27,717 nt of DNA from Eubacteriaceae bacterium (GCA_017613995.1 JAGACT010000239.1:1-27717), one strand, 5' to 3'; shown: positions 6,386 through 14,380, numbered from the stretch's first letter. Made by a program: numbers and translations. The notes: generated by a model from the letters alone, not told the origin.

Positions 6386-7225
6386 ATGGGAACGGTATAT
6401 CTCAACGCGGCCTGCGCAGCGAAGACCCTTGGCGCAGTGAAGGATCCCTCCTTCATAGACCTCATCGGAAAAAATGCCGGTGCGTACTATCTCGGGAGCA
6501 TCGCCGAGGAGCTGCTGTGCTTCTTCGACTGTTTTTCCAAGGAAGAGAACACCTTCGTCAGGGGGATAGCATCCGAGCTGAAGAGCGAGGGAGTGCCCCT
6601 TTTCAACAAGATGAAGAACTACATAGGCAAGGCCCCCGCCCCGGAGCGGGACGTGCTGAAGGCCTACCTCGCCGGAATGGCGGCGGATTATGCCTGTGAC
6701 TACAGGACGTCGGGATACCTGGCGACCATAATGCCTTCGGGCGGTACCCGCAGCGAGATGAACGAAGCTGCCGTAAAGCTGGACTGCTGCGTCATGAAGG
6801 AAGCGAAGGAGCTGCCGGATCTGAAGGCCGCACTGGAAGGGATAGGTCCCGAAGGGGCCCTGGCCATAGAGAAGATGTACTCCGATGTTATAAACGAAAA
6901 GAGAAGGATCATCATCCCAGACGGCATCATAGCCGACTGCCTGCAGAAGCTGATAAAGGCACTGGGGCAGAAGAAGAGCCTCCTGCCCATCCCGAGGCCG
7001 GGAAAGGAATTCTGCTACAGCCCCTGCGAGGACACGGGCGACCTGATGAATTCGAAACACAGGAAATGGACGGATACCAACGGCGATATCTCCAACTTCT
7101 CCCTGCCGGAGATGATGGGCTATGCCGCCAGGGACGCATCGAAGCTTGCCGTGAAGCTCCTGGGTGCCGCCGACAGGGCGATCCCGGAAGAGAACTGCGA
7201 GTTTCTGTTCAGAAACCTCAGATGA
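6386..7225 (+). CDS. protein resembling the clostridial zinc-dependent phospholipase C family, histidines lost
   Basis: A 279-residue protein with no signal peptide and no clear membrane segment. Two places recall the clostridial zinc-dependent phospholipase C (PLPC) family: KAYLAGMAADYACD near 90-103, at the position of the family YxxGFIxHYxLD, and the C-terminal DLMNSKHRKW followed by SLPEMMGYAARDASKLAVKLL, like the family N-x-x-H-R-x-W and final helix. The catalytic family uses many histidines to hold zinc; here the whole protein has a single His, in KHRKW. If the relationship is right it is a non-enzymatic relative. The start is ATG 6386 after AGGAGA. It stands alone between its own promoter and terminator, divergent from the EPSP-synthase-like gene. 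The family assignment is by eye; the function is unknown. Confidence 0.5.
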   Translation: MGTVYLNAACAAKTLGAVKDPSFIDLIGKNAGAYYLGSIAEELLCFFDCFSKEENTFVRGIASELKSEGVPLFNKMKNYIGKAPAPERDVLKAYLAGMAADYACDYRTSGYLATIMPSGGTRSEMNEAAVKLDCCVMKEAKELPDLKAALEGIGPEGALAIEKMYSDVINEKRRIIIPDGIIADCLQKLIKALGQKKSLLPIPRPGKEFCYSPCEDTGDLMNSKHRKWTDTNGDISNFSLPEMMGYAARDASKLAVKLLGAADRAIPEENCEFLFRNLR

Positions 7226-7233
7226 CAGACATT

Positions 7234-7260
7234 ACCGGTGCCCCGCACCGGTCTTTTTTT
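7234..7260 (+). terminator. terminator after the PLC-like gene
   Basis: ACCGGTGC, loop CCC, GCACCGGT, then CTTTTTTT, nine bases after the stop codon. It separates this gene from the downstream decarboxylase operon. Confidence 0.9.
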
Positions 7261-7282
7261 CCCGAAAGGATCCGAAACTTTC

Positions 7283-8671
7283 ATGAACAACGAACTGGAA
7301 AAAAGCATCATCGAGAACACCGGGGACGGCCACAGCAGGTTTTATGTCCCGGGACATAAGGGGGACCCTTCCATCGCCGGAGAGTGGGCATCCCGGGACG
7401 TGACGGAGCTGTACTTCACCGACGACCTGAACCATCCCGCCGGATATATCGAAAAAGCCCAGAGGGAGGCCTCCGAGCTCTTCGGCAGCCGCTTCACCCT
7501 GTTCACGGTCAACGGCTCCAGCGCCGCCGTGATGGCCGCCGTGATGAGCTGCGCGAAGGACGGGGGAGCGGTGCTTCTTCCCTCCGACAGCCATCTGTCC
7601 TGCTACTACGGGGCCATGCACGCCCATGCGGCGGTGGAGCGTCTGTATATCGCAGATCCCCTGCGGGGCATAGAAGCTGAGGAACTGGAGAAGTACCTTC
7701 GGGGGGAGCATCCCCGCATCAGCTGCTGCGTCATCACTTCCCCCACCTATTACGGATGCTGCGCCGACATGGCCGGGATAGTCGGGCTGCTGCACAGCCG
7801 GGGCATAAAGGTGATAGCCGACGAATCCCACGGCACCCACCTGATGTTCTCGGGAGTCTCCTCCAGCAGCGCTATGAGCTCCGGGGCGGACTACGTGGTG
7901 CATTCAGGTCACAAGACCGTGGGGGCCCTGACCCAGACGGCCATGCTGCACGTGAACGATCCCGAAGCGGACGGGGAACTGACGGCGTTCTTTCTGAGGA
8001 GCCTGCAGAGCACGTCTCCTTCCTTCCCCCTTATATGCTCCCTGACAGACAGCGTGCACAGGCTTAAATACGGCAGCGGATTGTTTGAGCACACCAAAGT
8101 ATGGTATAATGAAATGTTAGATGCGGTATCGAACCTCAGGCATCTCGAGATGATGGACTTCGGGGAGCGCTCGGACCGCATGAAGATAACCATCAGATGC
8201 CGCGGAGACATTAAGACCCTCGTCTCGGTGCTGAGAAAGAACAAAGTGGACGAGGAGATGACCATCGGGGACATAGCGGTGTTCGCCATGGGCATAGGCA
8301 CGTCGCAGAAGGATATATCAGCCCTCAGGGCGGCCCTCAGGGAGGCTGACAGCCTGCTGACCGATACCGGGCGTCCCCCATCAGACATGTCCCTTCCCGT
8401 GACGGAAACGGCCATGACAATGTCGGAGGCCCTGTGCGCTCCTTCGGAGCACGTTCCCCCGGACCCGGCCGAAGGAAGGATCAGCTCCGGCATGGTATGT
8501 ATTTATCCGCCGGGAGCCCCGGTGCTCATACCCGGCAGCGTGATAACCCGGGAAGCCATAGACTACATAGAAAACGCGCCCGCAGCAGTCGGGTTGCAGG
8601 GCAGGTCCCTCAGGGTGATCTGCCAGGGAGACAAGGATGAGCGGAAAACTGTTTGTGATAGAAGGACTTGA
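7283..8671 (+). CDS. Orn/Lys/Arg decarboxylase family PLP enzyme (YaaO type)
   Basis: A fold-type I PLP enzyme of the Orn/Lys/Arg decarboxylase group, expected to decarboxylate a basic amino acid; related Bacillus proteins are YaaO and SpeA. The substrate cannot be decided. The start is ATG 7283, 12 bases after AAAGGA, giving 462 residues. The N-terminal signature FYVPGHKGD (20-28) is typical. NGSSAAVMA (77-85) lies at the cofactor phosphate site, D180 in IADESHGTH pairs with the pyridine nitrogen, and K211 in HSGHKTVGAL forms the aldimine. The smaller C-terminal domain follows. It overlaps tmk by 35 bases, so the two are co-expressed, matching the Bacillus yaaO-tmk order. No clear promoter is visible in the 22 bases after the preceding terminator. 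Confidence 0.88.
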   Translation: MNNELEKSIIENTGDGHSRFYVPGHKGDPSIAGEWASRDVTELYFTDDLNHPAGYIEKAQREASELFGSRFTLFTVNGSSAAVMAAVMSCAKDGGAVLLPSDSHLSCYYGAMHAHAAVERLYIADPLRGIEAEELEKYLRGEHPRISCCVITSPTYYGCCADMAGIVGLLHSRGIKVIADESHGTHLMFSGVSSSSAMSSGADYVVHSGHKTVGALTQTAMLHVNDPEADGELTAFFLRSLQSTSPSFPLICSLTDSVHRLKYGSGLFEHTKVWYNEMLDAVSNLRHLEMMDFGERSDRMKITIRCRGDIKTLVSVLRKNKVDEEMTIGDIAVFAMGIGTSQKDISALRAALREADSLLTDTGRPPSDMSLPVTETAMTMSEALCAPSEHVPPDPAEGRISSGMVCIYPPGAPVLIPGSVITREAIDYIENAPAAVGLQGRSLRVICQGDKDERKTVCDRRT

Positions 8672-9311
8672 CGGAAGCGGAAAGCAGACCCAGACTTCCC
8701 TGATGTACGATGCTCTGGTCTCTGAAGGATACCGCGTGATGAAGGTGGAGTATCCCAACTACAAATCGGAATCCAGCGCCCTGGTGAAGATGTATCTCAG
8801 GGGGGATTTCGGCAGCAGGCCCGGGGACGTGGACCCCTACGTTTCCTCCACGTTCTTCGCAGCGGACCGCTACGCTTCCTTCAAGACCGAATACGAGGAC
8901 TTTTACCGCAGCGGAGGCATAGTGCTGGCGGACCGCTACACCACCTCCAACATGGTGCACCAGGCGTCCAAGATCACGGATCCGGCCGAAAAGATAAAGT
9001 ATCTGGACTGGCTGTGCGACTTCGAATTCCGCCTTTACGGCATCCCCCGCCCGGAGCAGGTCTTCTTCCTGGACATGGAGCCCGAAAACAGCGCCATGCT
9101 CATAAAGGAGAGGCTCAACAAGTTCTCCCATGAGGCCGCGAAGGATATCCACGAGAGCGACAGGGAGTATCTGGAGGATTCCTATGCCAACGCCCTGTGG
9201 GTGGTCGAGCGCTACGGATGGGAACACATACGCTGCACCCGGAACGGGGTCATCAAAAGCATAGAGGAGATCCACGGGATCCTCCTGGAGAGACTGAAAA
9301 AATACCTGTAG
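8637..9311 (+). CDS. tmk: thymidylate kinase
   Basis: Phosphorylates dTMP to dTDP with ATP, supplying dTTP for DNA synthesis. The P-loop is GLDGSGKQTQ (10-19); the Gln after the Lys, in place of the common Ser/Thr, fits a divergent clostridial branch. LADRYTTSN is the DR(Y/H)xxS substrate motif, and the LID region is around RLNKFSHEAAKDIHESDREYL, with a neighbouring Arg. Length 224 is slightly above the usual 205-215. The ATG follows AGGGAG by six bases and lies within the end of the decarboxylase gene. holB starts seven bases after the stop, a common Bacillota linkage. A general deoxynucleoside monophosphate kinase role cannot be excluded. Confidence 0.9.
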   Translation: MSGKLFVIEGLDGSGKQTQTSLMYDALVSEGYRVMKVEYPNYKSESSALVKMYLRGDFGSRPGDVDPYVSSTFFAADRYASFKTEYEDFYRSGGIVLADRYTTSNMVHQASKITDPAEKIKYLDWLCDFEFRLYGIPRPEQVFFLDMEPENSAMLIKERLNKFSHEAAKDIHESDREYLEDSYANALWVVERYGWEHIRCTRNGVIKSIEEIHGILLERLKKYL

Positions 9312-9318
9312 GAGTTTT

Positions 9319-10134
9319 ATGGAACAGTTTGCCCATGCGTATATAATATACTCCAACACCCCCGAGGGGCGCCTGAGGTACGCCCGGGAGCTGATAAAGG
9401 AGATGCTGTCCGCTTCGGGCCAGAGCGTCACCCCGATCATTTCCCGCAGGATCGACGAAGGCAATTATCCGGACATCATGATCATCTCCCCCGTGAAGGG
9501 GAACATTTCCATAGATGCCGTACGCTCCGTGAAGGATTTCATCTCCCTTCGGCCCATGGAAGGAGCCATGAAGTTCGTGGTGATCACGGACTGCGAGCAG
9601 ATGCGCAGCGAGGCCCAGAACGCCATGCTGAAGATCCTGGAGGAGACCCCGGAAAACAGGGCCATCCTGCTTCTGGGCGCAGGCATCGAGTCCATGCTGC
9701 CCACGGTGCTCTCGCGTCTGAGGACCGTAAGGCTCCCGGACGCCCTGGATGTGGAAGCCGGAGAGGAAACCGGGGAAGCCGAGGATATGATCCGTCTGGT
9801 GACACAGATGCTGCTGGAGGGGGATGTGGACAGCCTGTTCGAACTCAGCGGGACCATAGCGTCGGCGGACAGGATCACAGCCCGGGACATGCTCTCGCAG
9901 CTGTACTCGGTGTTCCACAGGCTCTTCATACAGCTTTCGGGGATGGCGCCGCTCTCTCCGGGAGCCGCGGGAAGGCTCGCCCAGCACATGAGCGCGCCCC
10001 TGGCCATGAAGATCTGTGAACTCATCAGACAGGGAATGGAAGACATAAAAGGAAACGCGTCGATGAGCATTGCGGCTGAAACGATGCTCATATCGATCAG
10101 GGAGGCATACAATGCAGAAAATAGTAGGAATTAA
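9319..10134 (+). CDS. holB: DNA polymerase III subunit delta-prime
   Basis: Clamp-loader subunit that helps place the sliding clamp on primed DNA. Diagnostic blocks: NYPDIMIISP, NISIDAVRSVKDF, KFVVITDCEQM, AQNAMLKILEETPENR and LPTVLSRLRT. No Walker A motif or zinc-module Cys cluster is seen; the first 40 residues are shortened compared with typical proteins, where a P-loop relic lies. At 271 residues it is shorter than E. coli HolB (334) but within the range seen in clostridia. Its AGGAG overlaps the tmk stop codon. It overlaps ricT by 23 bases. Confidence 0.9.
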   Translation: MEQFAHAYIIYSNTPEGRLRYARELIKEMLSASGQSVTPIISRRIDEGNYPDIMIISPVKGNISIDAVRSVKDFISLRPMEGAMKFVVITDCEQMRSEAQNAMLKILEETPENRAILLLGAGIESMLPTVLSRLRTVRLPDALDVEAGEETGEAEDMIRLVTQMLLEGDVDSLFELSGTIASADRITARDMLSQLYSVFHRLFIQLSGMAPLSPGAAGRLAQHMSAPLAMKICELIRQGMEDIKGNASMSIAAETMLISIREAYNAENSRN

Positions 10135-11020
10135 GTTCAAGTCCGTGGGGAAGATATACTTCTTCGATCCCGGACAGATATATCTCAGAGTGGGCGACAA
10201 CGTCATCGTGGAGACCGCCCGGGGCCAGGAATACGGCACCGTGGCCTCAAAGGTCCGTTCGGTGCAGGAGGACACCCTCAAGCATCCGGTGAAGCCCGTC
10301 ATAAGGAAAGGCACCCCCGAGGACGCCGTAACCAACGAGAACAACCTCAGAAAAGCGGTGGACGCCATGAAGATCTGCCAGCAGCAGATCGAAAAGGACG
10401 GGCTGGCCATGAAGCTGGTGAGGGCGGAGTACACCTTCGATTCCAGCAAGGTCATCTTCTACTTCACCGCCGACGGAAGGATCGACTTCAGGGAACTGGT
10501 AAAGGAGCTGGCCTCGATCTTCCGCATCCGCATCGAGCTCAGACAGATCGGAGTCCGAGACGAGGCGAAGCTCATGGGCGGTATCGGATGCTGCGGAAGG
10601 GAGCTGTGCTGCAACAAATGGCTCGGGGATTTCGAGCCCGTGTCAATAAAGATGGCAAAGGAACAGGGCCTTTCCCTCAATCCCGGAAAGATCAGCGGCA
10701 TCTGCGGGAGGCTCCTGTGCTGCCTGCAGTATGAACACGAGAATTACGAATGCGTTCTCAAACAGATGCCGGCCCTGGGAGACAAGGTCCGCACCCCCGA
10801 CGGAAACGGCACGGTGCAGAAGCTCAACGTGCTGGCCGAAAAGGTCACCGTGGACTTCGGCGAGGACGGAGTCAGGGACTACGACAAGGAAAGCGTAAAG
10901 ATCCTGGAGCGCAAAAAGAAGAACAAGAACGGAAAATCCGCCCAGCCACAGGAAGTGAACAGCGAGGAGCTGGACGCCCAGGAGCTCAAGGAACTGGCAC
11001 AGCTCAGCAAGGAGGAATGA
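10112..11020 (+). CDS. ricT: PSP1-domain protein RicT (YaaT)
   Basis: In Bacillus, RicT with RicA and RicF forms an iron-sulfur complex that promotes mRNA maturation by RNase Y and affects sporulation and biofilm decisions. The start is ATG 10112 after GGAGG; reading further upstream would run into holB. The 302-residue product has the PSP1 core with its cysteine sets GCCGRELCCNKW and CGRLLCCLQYE (four plus three Cys), the likely cluster ligands. The C-terminus is Lys/Glu rich. Position directly after holB matches Bacillus. No ricA or ricF lies in the window. Confidence 0.92.
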   Translation: MQKIVGIKFKSVGKIYFFDPGQIYLRVGDNVIVETARGQEYGTVASKVRSVQEDTLKHPVKPVIRKGTPEDAVTNENNLRKAVDAMKICQQQIEKDGLAMKLVRAEYTFDSSKVIFYFTADGRIDFRELVKELASIFRIRIELRQIGVRDEAKLMGGIGCCGRELCCNKWLGDFEPVSIKMAKEQGLSLNPGKISGICGRLLCCLQYEHENYECVLKQMPALGDKVRTPDGNGTVQKLNVLAEKVTVDFGEDGVRDYDKESVKILERKKKNKNGKSAQPQEVNSEELDAQELKELAQLSKEE

Positions 11021-11063
11021 TCCGCCCGGGACAGGCAGGTCAGCAAAGGGAGGAAGGACGGCC

Positions 11064-11402
11064 ATGAAGAAACTGCAGAGAAAGTTCATCATCACCGCGG
11101 CGGTATGTACCGCCCTGGCGGCGGGGATCGCCTACCTTATCGGCGGCAGATGGCAGAGCGCCGCAGTGGCGGCGGGGATCGCCGTCATCGTATTCCTGCT
11201 GATCGCCAGAGCTGTGAGCTCCCTGGTTAAAAAGGGCGTCGATTTCGCGGTGGACAAGGCGGGATCCCTGCTGCGCGCTTTCCTGGCGGCACGCGCCGCA
11301 GCGAAAAACAGCTCCCCGGAGGAACCGTTGCAGACACCCCCCGGCGAGGAGCAGGAGACTGCCGGAGAAGGAGAAAAAGATCCGCCGGAGACGGAGGAAT
11401 AG
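11064..11402 (+). CDS. small two-segment membrane protein with acidic tail, unknown function
   Basis: A 112-residue protein with a positive N-terminus (MKKLQRK), two hydrophobic segments (about 8-26 and 33-48), a Lys/Ala amphipathic stretch and a C-terminal third rich in Glu and Pro (EEPLQTPPGEEQE). A GGGAGGAAGGA site precedes the ATG. It begins 43 bases after ricT and ends at a terminator, so it is the last gene of the decarboxylase-tmk-holB-ricT transcript. I recognise no family. The layout suggests both termini are cytoplasmic. Confidence 0.7.
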   Translation: MKKLQRKFIITAAVCTALAAGIAYLIGGRWQSAAVAAGIAVIVFLLIARAVSSLVKKGVDFAVDKAGSLLRAFLAARAAAKNSSPEEPLQTPPGEEQETAGEGEKDPPETEE

Positions 11403-11406
11403 AAAA

Positions 11407-11429
11407 AAGGCCCGCGTAAGCGGGCTTTT
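11407..11429. terminator. bidirectional terminator between the ricT operon and khpA
   Basis: GCCCGC, loop GTAA, GCGGGC, followed by TTTT on the plus strand and by CCTTTTTTCT on the minus strand. It ends both convergent operons. Confidence 0.88.
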
Positions 11430-11437
11430 CCCTTTGT

Positions 11438-11671
11438 TCAGTCGTTCACGATATCGAGAACCACATGCACGTTGTTCTTGATGGCATAAGCCTTGAGGAC
11501 GTTTCTGATGGCCTTGGCGATGCGCCCCTGACGGCCGATCACCTTTCCCATGTCACCGGGAGCCACATGGAGCTCCAGCACTGTGAGCCTCTCCTTTTTT
11601 CTTTCGGTCACCCTTACCTCATCGGGCTTATCCACCAGTGCCTTAGCAATGGTTAGAATAAGTTCTTTCAT
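11438..11671 (-). CDS. khpA: KH-domain RNA-binding protein KhpA
   Basis: A single KH domain of 77 residues with the GxxG loop as GRQG inside MGKVIGRQGRIAKAIR, typical of KhpA (YlqC). It partners KhpB in binding small and messenger RNAs and influences cell elongation in streptococci. It follows rpsP by 19 bases, in the usual Bacillota order, but the operon ends here: the customary rimM, trmD and rplS do not follow. Confidence 0.93.
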   Translation of the reverse strand: MKELILTIAKALVDKPDEVRVTERKKERLTVLELHVAPGDMGKVIGRQGRIAKAIRNVLKAYAIKNNVHVVLDIVND

Positions 11672-11690
11672 AGGAAGTTCTCCGAAACGA

Positions 11691-11930
11691 TTACAGGATT
11701 CCGTTCTTCTTGAAAAGGGCCTTTACGGTCTCAGTGGGCTGCGCGCCGTTGTCGAGCCACTTCTTAGCGGCTTCCGCATCGATCTTGACTTCCTTTTCTC
11801 CGAGAGGATTGTAGGAACCGAGCTCCTCGATGGCGATTCCGTCGCGCTTGGTGTTGTCGTCAGCGACAACGATCCTGTAGTAGGGCTTCTTCTTTGCGCC
11901 CATTCTCTTGAGTCTGATCTTAACTGCCAT
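11691..11930 (-). CDS. rpsP: 30S ribosomal protein S16
   Basis: The 79-residue product has the S16 signature: MAVKIRLKRMGAKKKPYYRIVVAD, then RDGIAIEELGSYNP, and the C-terminal PTETVKALFKKNGIL. It is an early-assembly protein of the small subunit. It sits between ffh and khpA. A small hairpin (GTGCC TCA GGCAC, 11968-11980) lies in the 55-base gap after ffh with no T-run, so it may be a processing site or a stabiliser of the rpsP message rather than a stop. Confidence 0.97.
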   Translation of the reverse strand: MAVKIRLKRMGAKKKPYYRIVVADDNTKRDGIAIEELGSYNPLGEKEVKIDAEAAKKWLDNGAQPTETVKALFKKNGIL

Positions 11931-11985
11931 TTTTCTTTACTACCTTTCTTGTATAAGATTATTTCCGGTGCCTGAGGCACTTATA

Positions 11986-13305
11986 TTACATAAAAGGAAA
12001 ACCCGATCCGAAACGTTTTTTCCCTTTAGCACTGTTCATGCGCTTCATCATCTTCTTGGCCTGTTCAAAGCCGTTGAGCAGGCGGTTCACGTCGGTCACG
12101 GTGGTGCCGCTGCCGGCGGCGATGCGCCTTCTCCTGGAAGCGTTTATGATCGAAGGATTCGTGCGCTCCTTCGGTGTCATGGACAGGATGATGGCCTTGG
12201 TATGGGCCAGCTGCTTCTCGTCCACGTTCAGATTGCCCAGCTTCGATGCTCCCGGAAGGGCGGACAGCATCTCGCTGAGGCCTCCCATCTGCTGCATCTG
12301 CTCCATCTGGTCCAGATAATCCTCCAGGGTTATCTGATTGGAGGTCATCTTCTTCGCCAGGGCCTTCTGGTCCTCGGCGCTGGTGAGCTTCTCGGCCTTC
12401 TCTATGAGGGTGAGCATGTCACCCATGCCCAGGATCCTGGAGGCCATCCTGTCGGGATGGAACTGTTCGAAGGCAGTGACCTTCTCCCCGGTGCCCGCGA
12501 ACTTTATGGGCTTGCCCGTGATGTAGCTCACGGAGAGGGCAGCACCTCCCCTGGCGTCGGAATCGGCCTTGGAGAGGATGAATCCCGTGACGCTGAGCCT
12601 CTCGTCGAAGGCGCTGGCGGCGTCCACGGCGGCCTGGCCCATCATGCAGTCCACCACGAAGAGGACTTCGGAGGGCTCCACCGTTTCGCTCACCGCGACG
12701 ATCTCGTCCATCAGCTCGTCGTTCACGTGCTGACGCCCCGCGGTATCCACTATGAGGATCTCATAGCCGTTCTTGCGGGAATAGTCCAGGGCGCCCCTGG
12801 CCACGTCCACCGCGGATCCGTCGGCGGTGTATACGTACACCCCGATCTGTTCTCCCAGTATCTTCAGCTGGGATACGGCAGCCGCCCTCTGCATGTCGCA
12901 GGCTGCCAGCATGACCTTTCTGCCCTTCTCCTTCAGGTACAGCGCCAGCTTCGCCGCCGACGTGGTCTTGCCGCTTCCCTGGACACCGGCAAGAAGGATC
13001 ACCGCCGGCATCTTTCCGTCCAGCTTCAGGTCGCTGGAACGGGTGCCCAGAAGCTTGACCAGGTTGCTGTTTACGATCTTTACTACCTGCTGGGAAGGGG
13101 TGAGGCTCCTGAGCACTTCCTCGCTCATGGCCTCTTCCTTTATGTCCGCGAGAAAGCTCCTGACTACCTTGTAGTTGACGTCGGCTTCCAGAAGGGCCAT
13201 CCTTATGTCCCTTAATGCCTCATCTATGTCCTTCTCGCTGAGTTTGCCCTTGCCTCCGAGTTTTCTGAAGGCGCCCTGCAGTTTATCGGATAAGGAATCG
13301 AACAT
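11986..13305 (-). CDS. ffh: signal recognition particle protein Ffh
   Basis: The SRP GTPase that binds signal sequences of nascent membrane proteins together with the SRP RNA and delivers them to FtsY. Domains: N-domain helices (1 to about 90), G-domain with GVQGSGKTT, DTAGRQHVN, SKADSDARGG and the later FAGTGEK element, and a Met-rich M-domain with SIINASRRRRIAAGSGTTV, the RNA-binding helix. The length of 439 is normal. It follows ylxM after 14 bases and precedes rpsP. The SRP RNA gene was not found in this window. Confidence 0.97.
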   Translation of the reverse strand: MFDSLSDKLQGAFRKLGGKGKLSEKDIDEALRDIRMALLEADVNYKVVRSFLADIKEEAMSEEVLRSLTPSQQVVKIVNSNLVKLLGTRSSDLKLDGKMPAVILLAGVQGSGKTTSAAKLALYLKEKGRKVMLAACDMQRAAAVSQLKILGEQIGVYVYTADGSAVDVARGALDYSRKNGYEILIVDTAGRQHVNDELMDEIVAVSETVEPSEVLFVVDCMMGQAAVDAASAFDERLSVTGFILSKADSDARGGAALSVSYITGKPIKFAGTGEKVTAFEQFHPDRMASRILGMGDMLTLIEKAEKLTSAEDQKALAKKMTSNQITLEDYLDQMEQMQQMGGLSEMLSALPGASKLGNLNVDEKQLAHTKAIILSMTPKERTNPSIINASRRRRIAAGSGTTVTDVNRLLNGFEQAKKMMKRMNSAKGKKRFGSGFPFM

Positions 13306-13319
13306 CCCGTTACCGCCTC

Positions 13320-13637
13320 TCAGATATTGTTTAGCAGTTCCTCGAACAGCCCGTCCGTTTCCGGATCATCCCCGCAGATCTCCCTTATCCTTTCGATAAG
13401 CTCCCTGTTCCGGAGATATCTTTCGAAAAGTCCGAGCTTTTCGTCGTAATCCTCCAGCAGCTTCTCGCTCCTTTTCAGAAGATCGAACGCCGCCTGACGG
13501 GAAATGTTCTCGTCCCGGGCGATCTCGCTTACGGACATGTCCTCGTTGAGATAGCTGTTGAGGATATTCTGCTGTTTTTCGGTCAGAAGACCTCCGTATA
13601 TATCCGCCAGATATATCTGCCGGCTTCTCTCGTCCAT
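13320..13637 (-). CDS. ylxM: YlxM/p13-like helix-turn-helix protein, SRP-associated
   Basis: A 105-residue YlxM-family protein, which in streptococci modulates SRP GTPase activity. It shows YGGLLTEKQQNIL near the N-terminus, then SVSEIARDENISRQAAFDLLKR, a sigma-like HTH, and an acidic end. The ATG at 13637 follows GGAGG by seven bases; an in-frame TTG at 13679 lies upstream of the transcript start and is not used. It is the first gene of the ylxM-ffh-rpsP-khpA operon. Confidence 0.92.
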   Translation of the reverse strand: MDERSRQIYLADIYGGLLTEKQQNILNSYLNEDMSVSEIARDENISRQAAFDLLKRSEKLLEDYDEKLGLFERYLRNRELIERIREICGDDPETDGLFEELLNNI

Positions 13638-13669
13638 GCACTGCCTCCGCTTTCTGCTCAGCAGGAGTG

Positions 13670-13698
13670 ATTCTAACACAGTGAGGCATGTATGTCAA
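13670..13698 (-). promoter_or_regulatory. promoter of the ylxM-ffh-rpsP-khpA operon
   Basis: TTGACA (13698-13693), 17 bases, TAGAAT (13675-13670) on the minus strand: a consensus -35 and a one-off -10. Start predicted near 13663, 26 bases before the ylxM ATG. Confidence 0.85.
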
Positions 13699-13773
13699 GT
13701 ATTTTTACTTAACAAACATCTCCGTCAGGTCATATTTTTTCATTTTGAGCGTAAAAAAAATACTCCCAACCTA

Positions 13774-13802
13774 TTTCAATTGTACCGGACTCATAGTATA
13801 AT
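13774..13802 (+). promoter_or_regulatory. promoter of tRNA-Leu
   Basis: TTTCAA, 17 bases, TATAAT (13797-13802), ending ten bases before the mature tRNA. The -35 is weak, the -10 perfect. Confidence 0.6.
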
Positions 13803-13811
13803 ACAACTGTT

Positions 13812-13898
13812 GCGGATATGGCGGAATAGGCAGACGCGCACGGTTCAGGTCCGTGTGGGGGCGACTCCATGCAGGTTCAACTCCTGTTATCCGCACCA
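13812..13898 (+). tRNA. tRNA-Leu (anticodon CAG)
   Basis: A class II cloverleaf: acceptor GCGGATA with TATCCGC, A73 as in leucine tRNAs, encoded CCA, anticodon loop TTCAGGT on stem CACGG/CCGTG giving CAG (reads CUG), a long variable arm, and a T-arm with GGTTCAACTCC. It is followed by TCTTTTTTTTTG, then the hairpin at 13920. Confidence 0.95.
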
Positions 13899-13919
13899 TC
13901 TTTTTTTTTGAAATCGAAA

Positions 13920-13946
13920 AACAGCTCCGTCAGAGACGGAGCTGTT
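13920..13946. terminator. bidirectional terminator between tRNA-Leu and the GlsB/YeaQ gene
   Basis: A 12-bp perfect stem AACAGCTCCGTC with GACGGAGCTGTT and loop AGA. CCTTTTA follows on the plus strand and TTTTTCG on the minus strand. Confidence 0.88.
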
Positions 13947-13962
13947 CCTTTTATCATGCTTC

Positions 13963-14208
13963 CTACTTTACGAACTTGTCCACCAGGAAGATCACGAGGC
14001 ATGCGCCCGCGACTGCGAAGATGATGCCCATGAGAGCGCTTTTTGCGGTCAGTCCCAGAAGACCTCCCACGAGGCCGCCCACGATGGAGCCGGCGATCCC
14101 GAGGATGATGTTCTTGCCCAGTCTGCTGGTATCCTTCTTCATGATGGTATTGGCGATCCATCCTGCGACGGCGCCGAGTATAAGTGTGTAGATGATGGTG
14201 ATGATCAT
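13963..14208 (-). CDS. GlsB/YeaQ/YmgE-family small membrane protein
   Basis: An 81-residue protein with three hydrophobic segments and the family signature: GAVAGWIANTIMKKD, then LGKNIILGIAGSIVGGLVGGLLG and a final helix ending DKFVK. The family (once called transglycosylase-associated) is linked to general stress responses in many bacteria; the molecular role is not known. AAAGGGG precedes the ATG. A TAATATAAAG stretch about 45 bases upstream could be the -10. It stands alone, back to back with the 11-mer-repeat protein gene across 208 bases. Confidence 0.9.
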   Translation of the reverse strand: MIITIIYTLILGAVAGWIANTIMKKDTSRLGKNIILGIAGSIVGGLVGGLLGLTAKSALMGIIFAVAGACLVIFLVDKFVK

Positions 14209-14371
14209 TTATAAGACCCCTTTCGATCAATTATTTCTGCTTTATATTACCACATAAATCCCCATGTTGCACAGACTTAACCGCTTTTTAATCCTCGAAG
14301 GAAAAAAGAAGGGTACTTCCCCGATTTAATCGAAGATTAATCCCCCTTTATGGATATTTAAATGATATTAG

Positions 14372-14380
14372 TGGTATACT
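14372..14380 (+). promoter_or_regulatory. extended -10 promoter of the 11-mer-repeat protein gene
   Basis: TGGTATACT is an extended -10; the start would be near 14387, with GGAGG at 14401-14405 in the leader. No convincing -35 is present. The rest of the 14209-14416 interval is AT-richer with no further recognisable element. Confidence 0.5.

Noticed and set aside
9253..10455. A 400-codon open frame on the minus strand
   Set aside because: Antisense to holB and ricT, both with clear family motifs; composition is Arg/His-rich as expected of a shadow.
11908..13215. A 435-codon open frame on the plus strand
   Set aside because: It is antisense to ffh and rpsP, follows their codon pattern, has no family motifs and no ribosome site. 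GC-rich third positions keep the opposite frame open.
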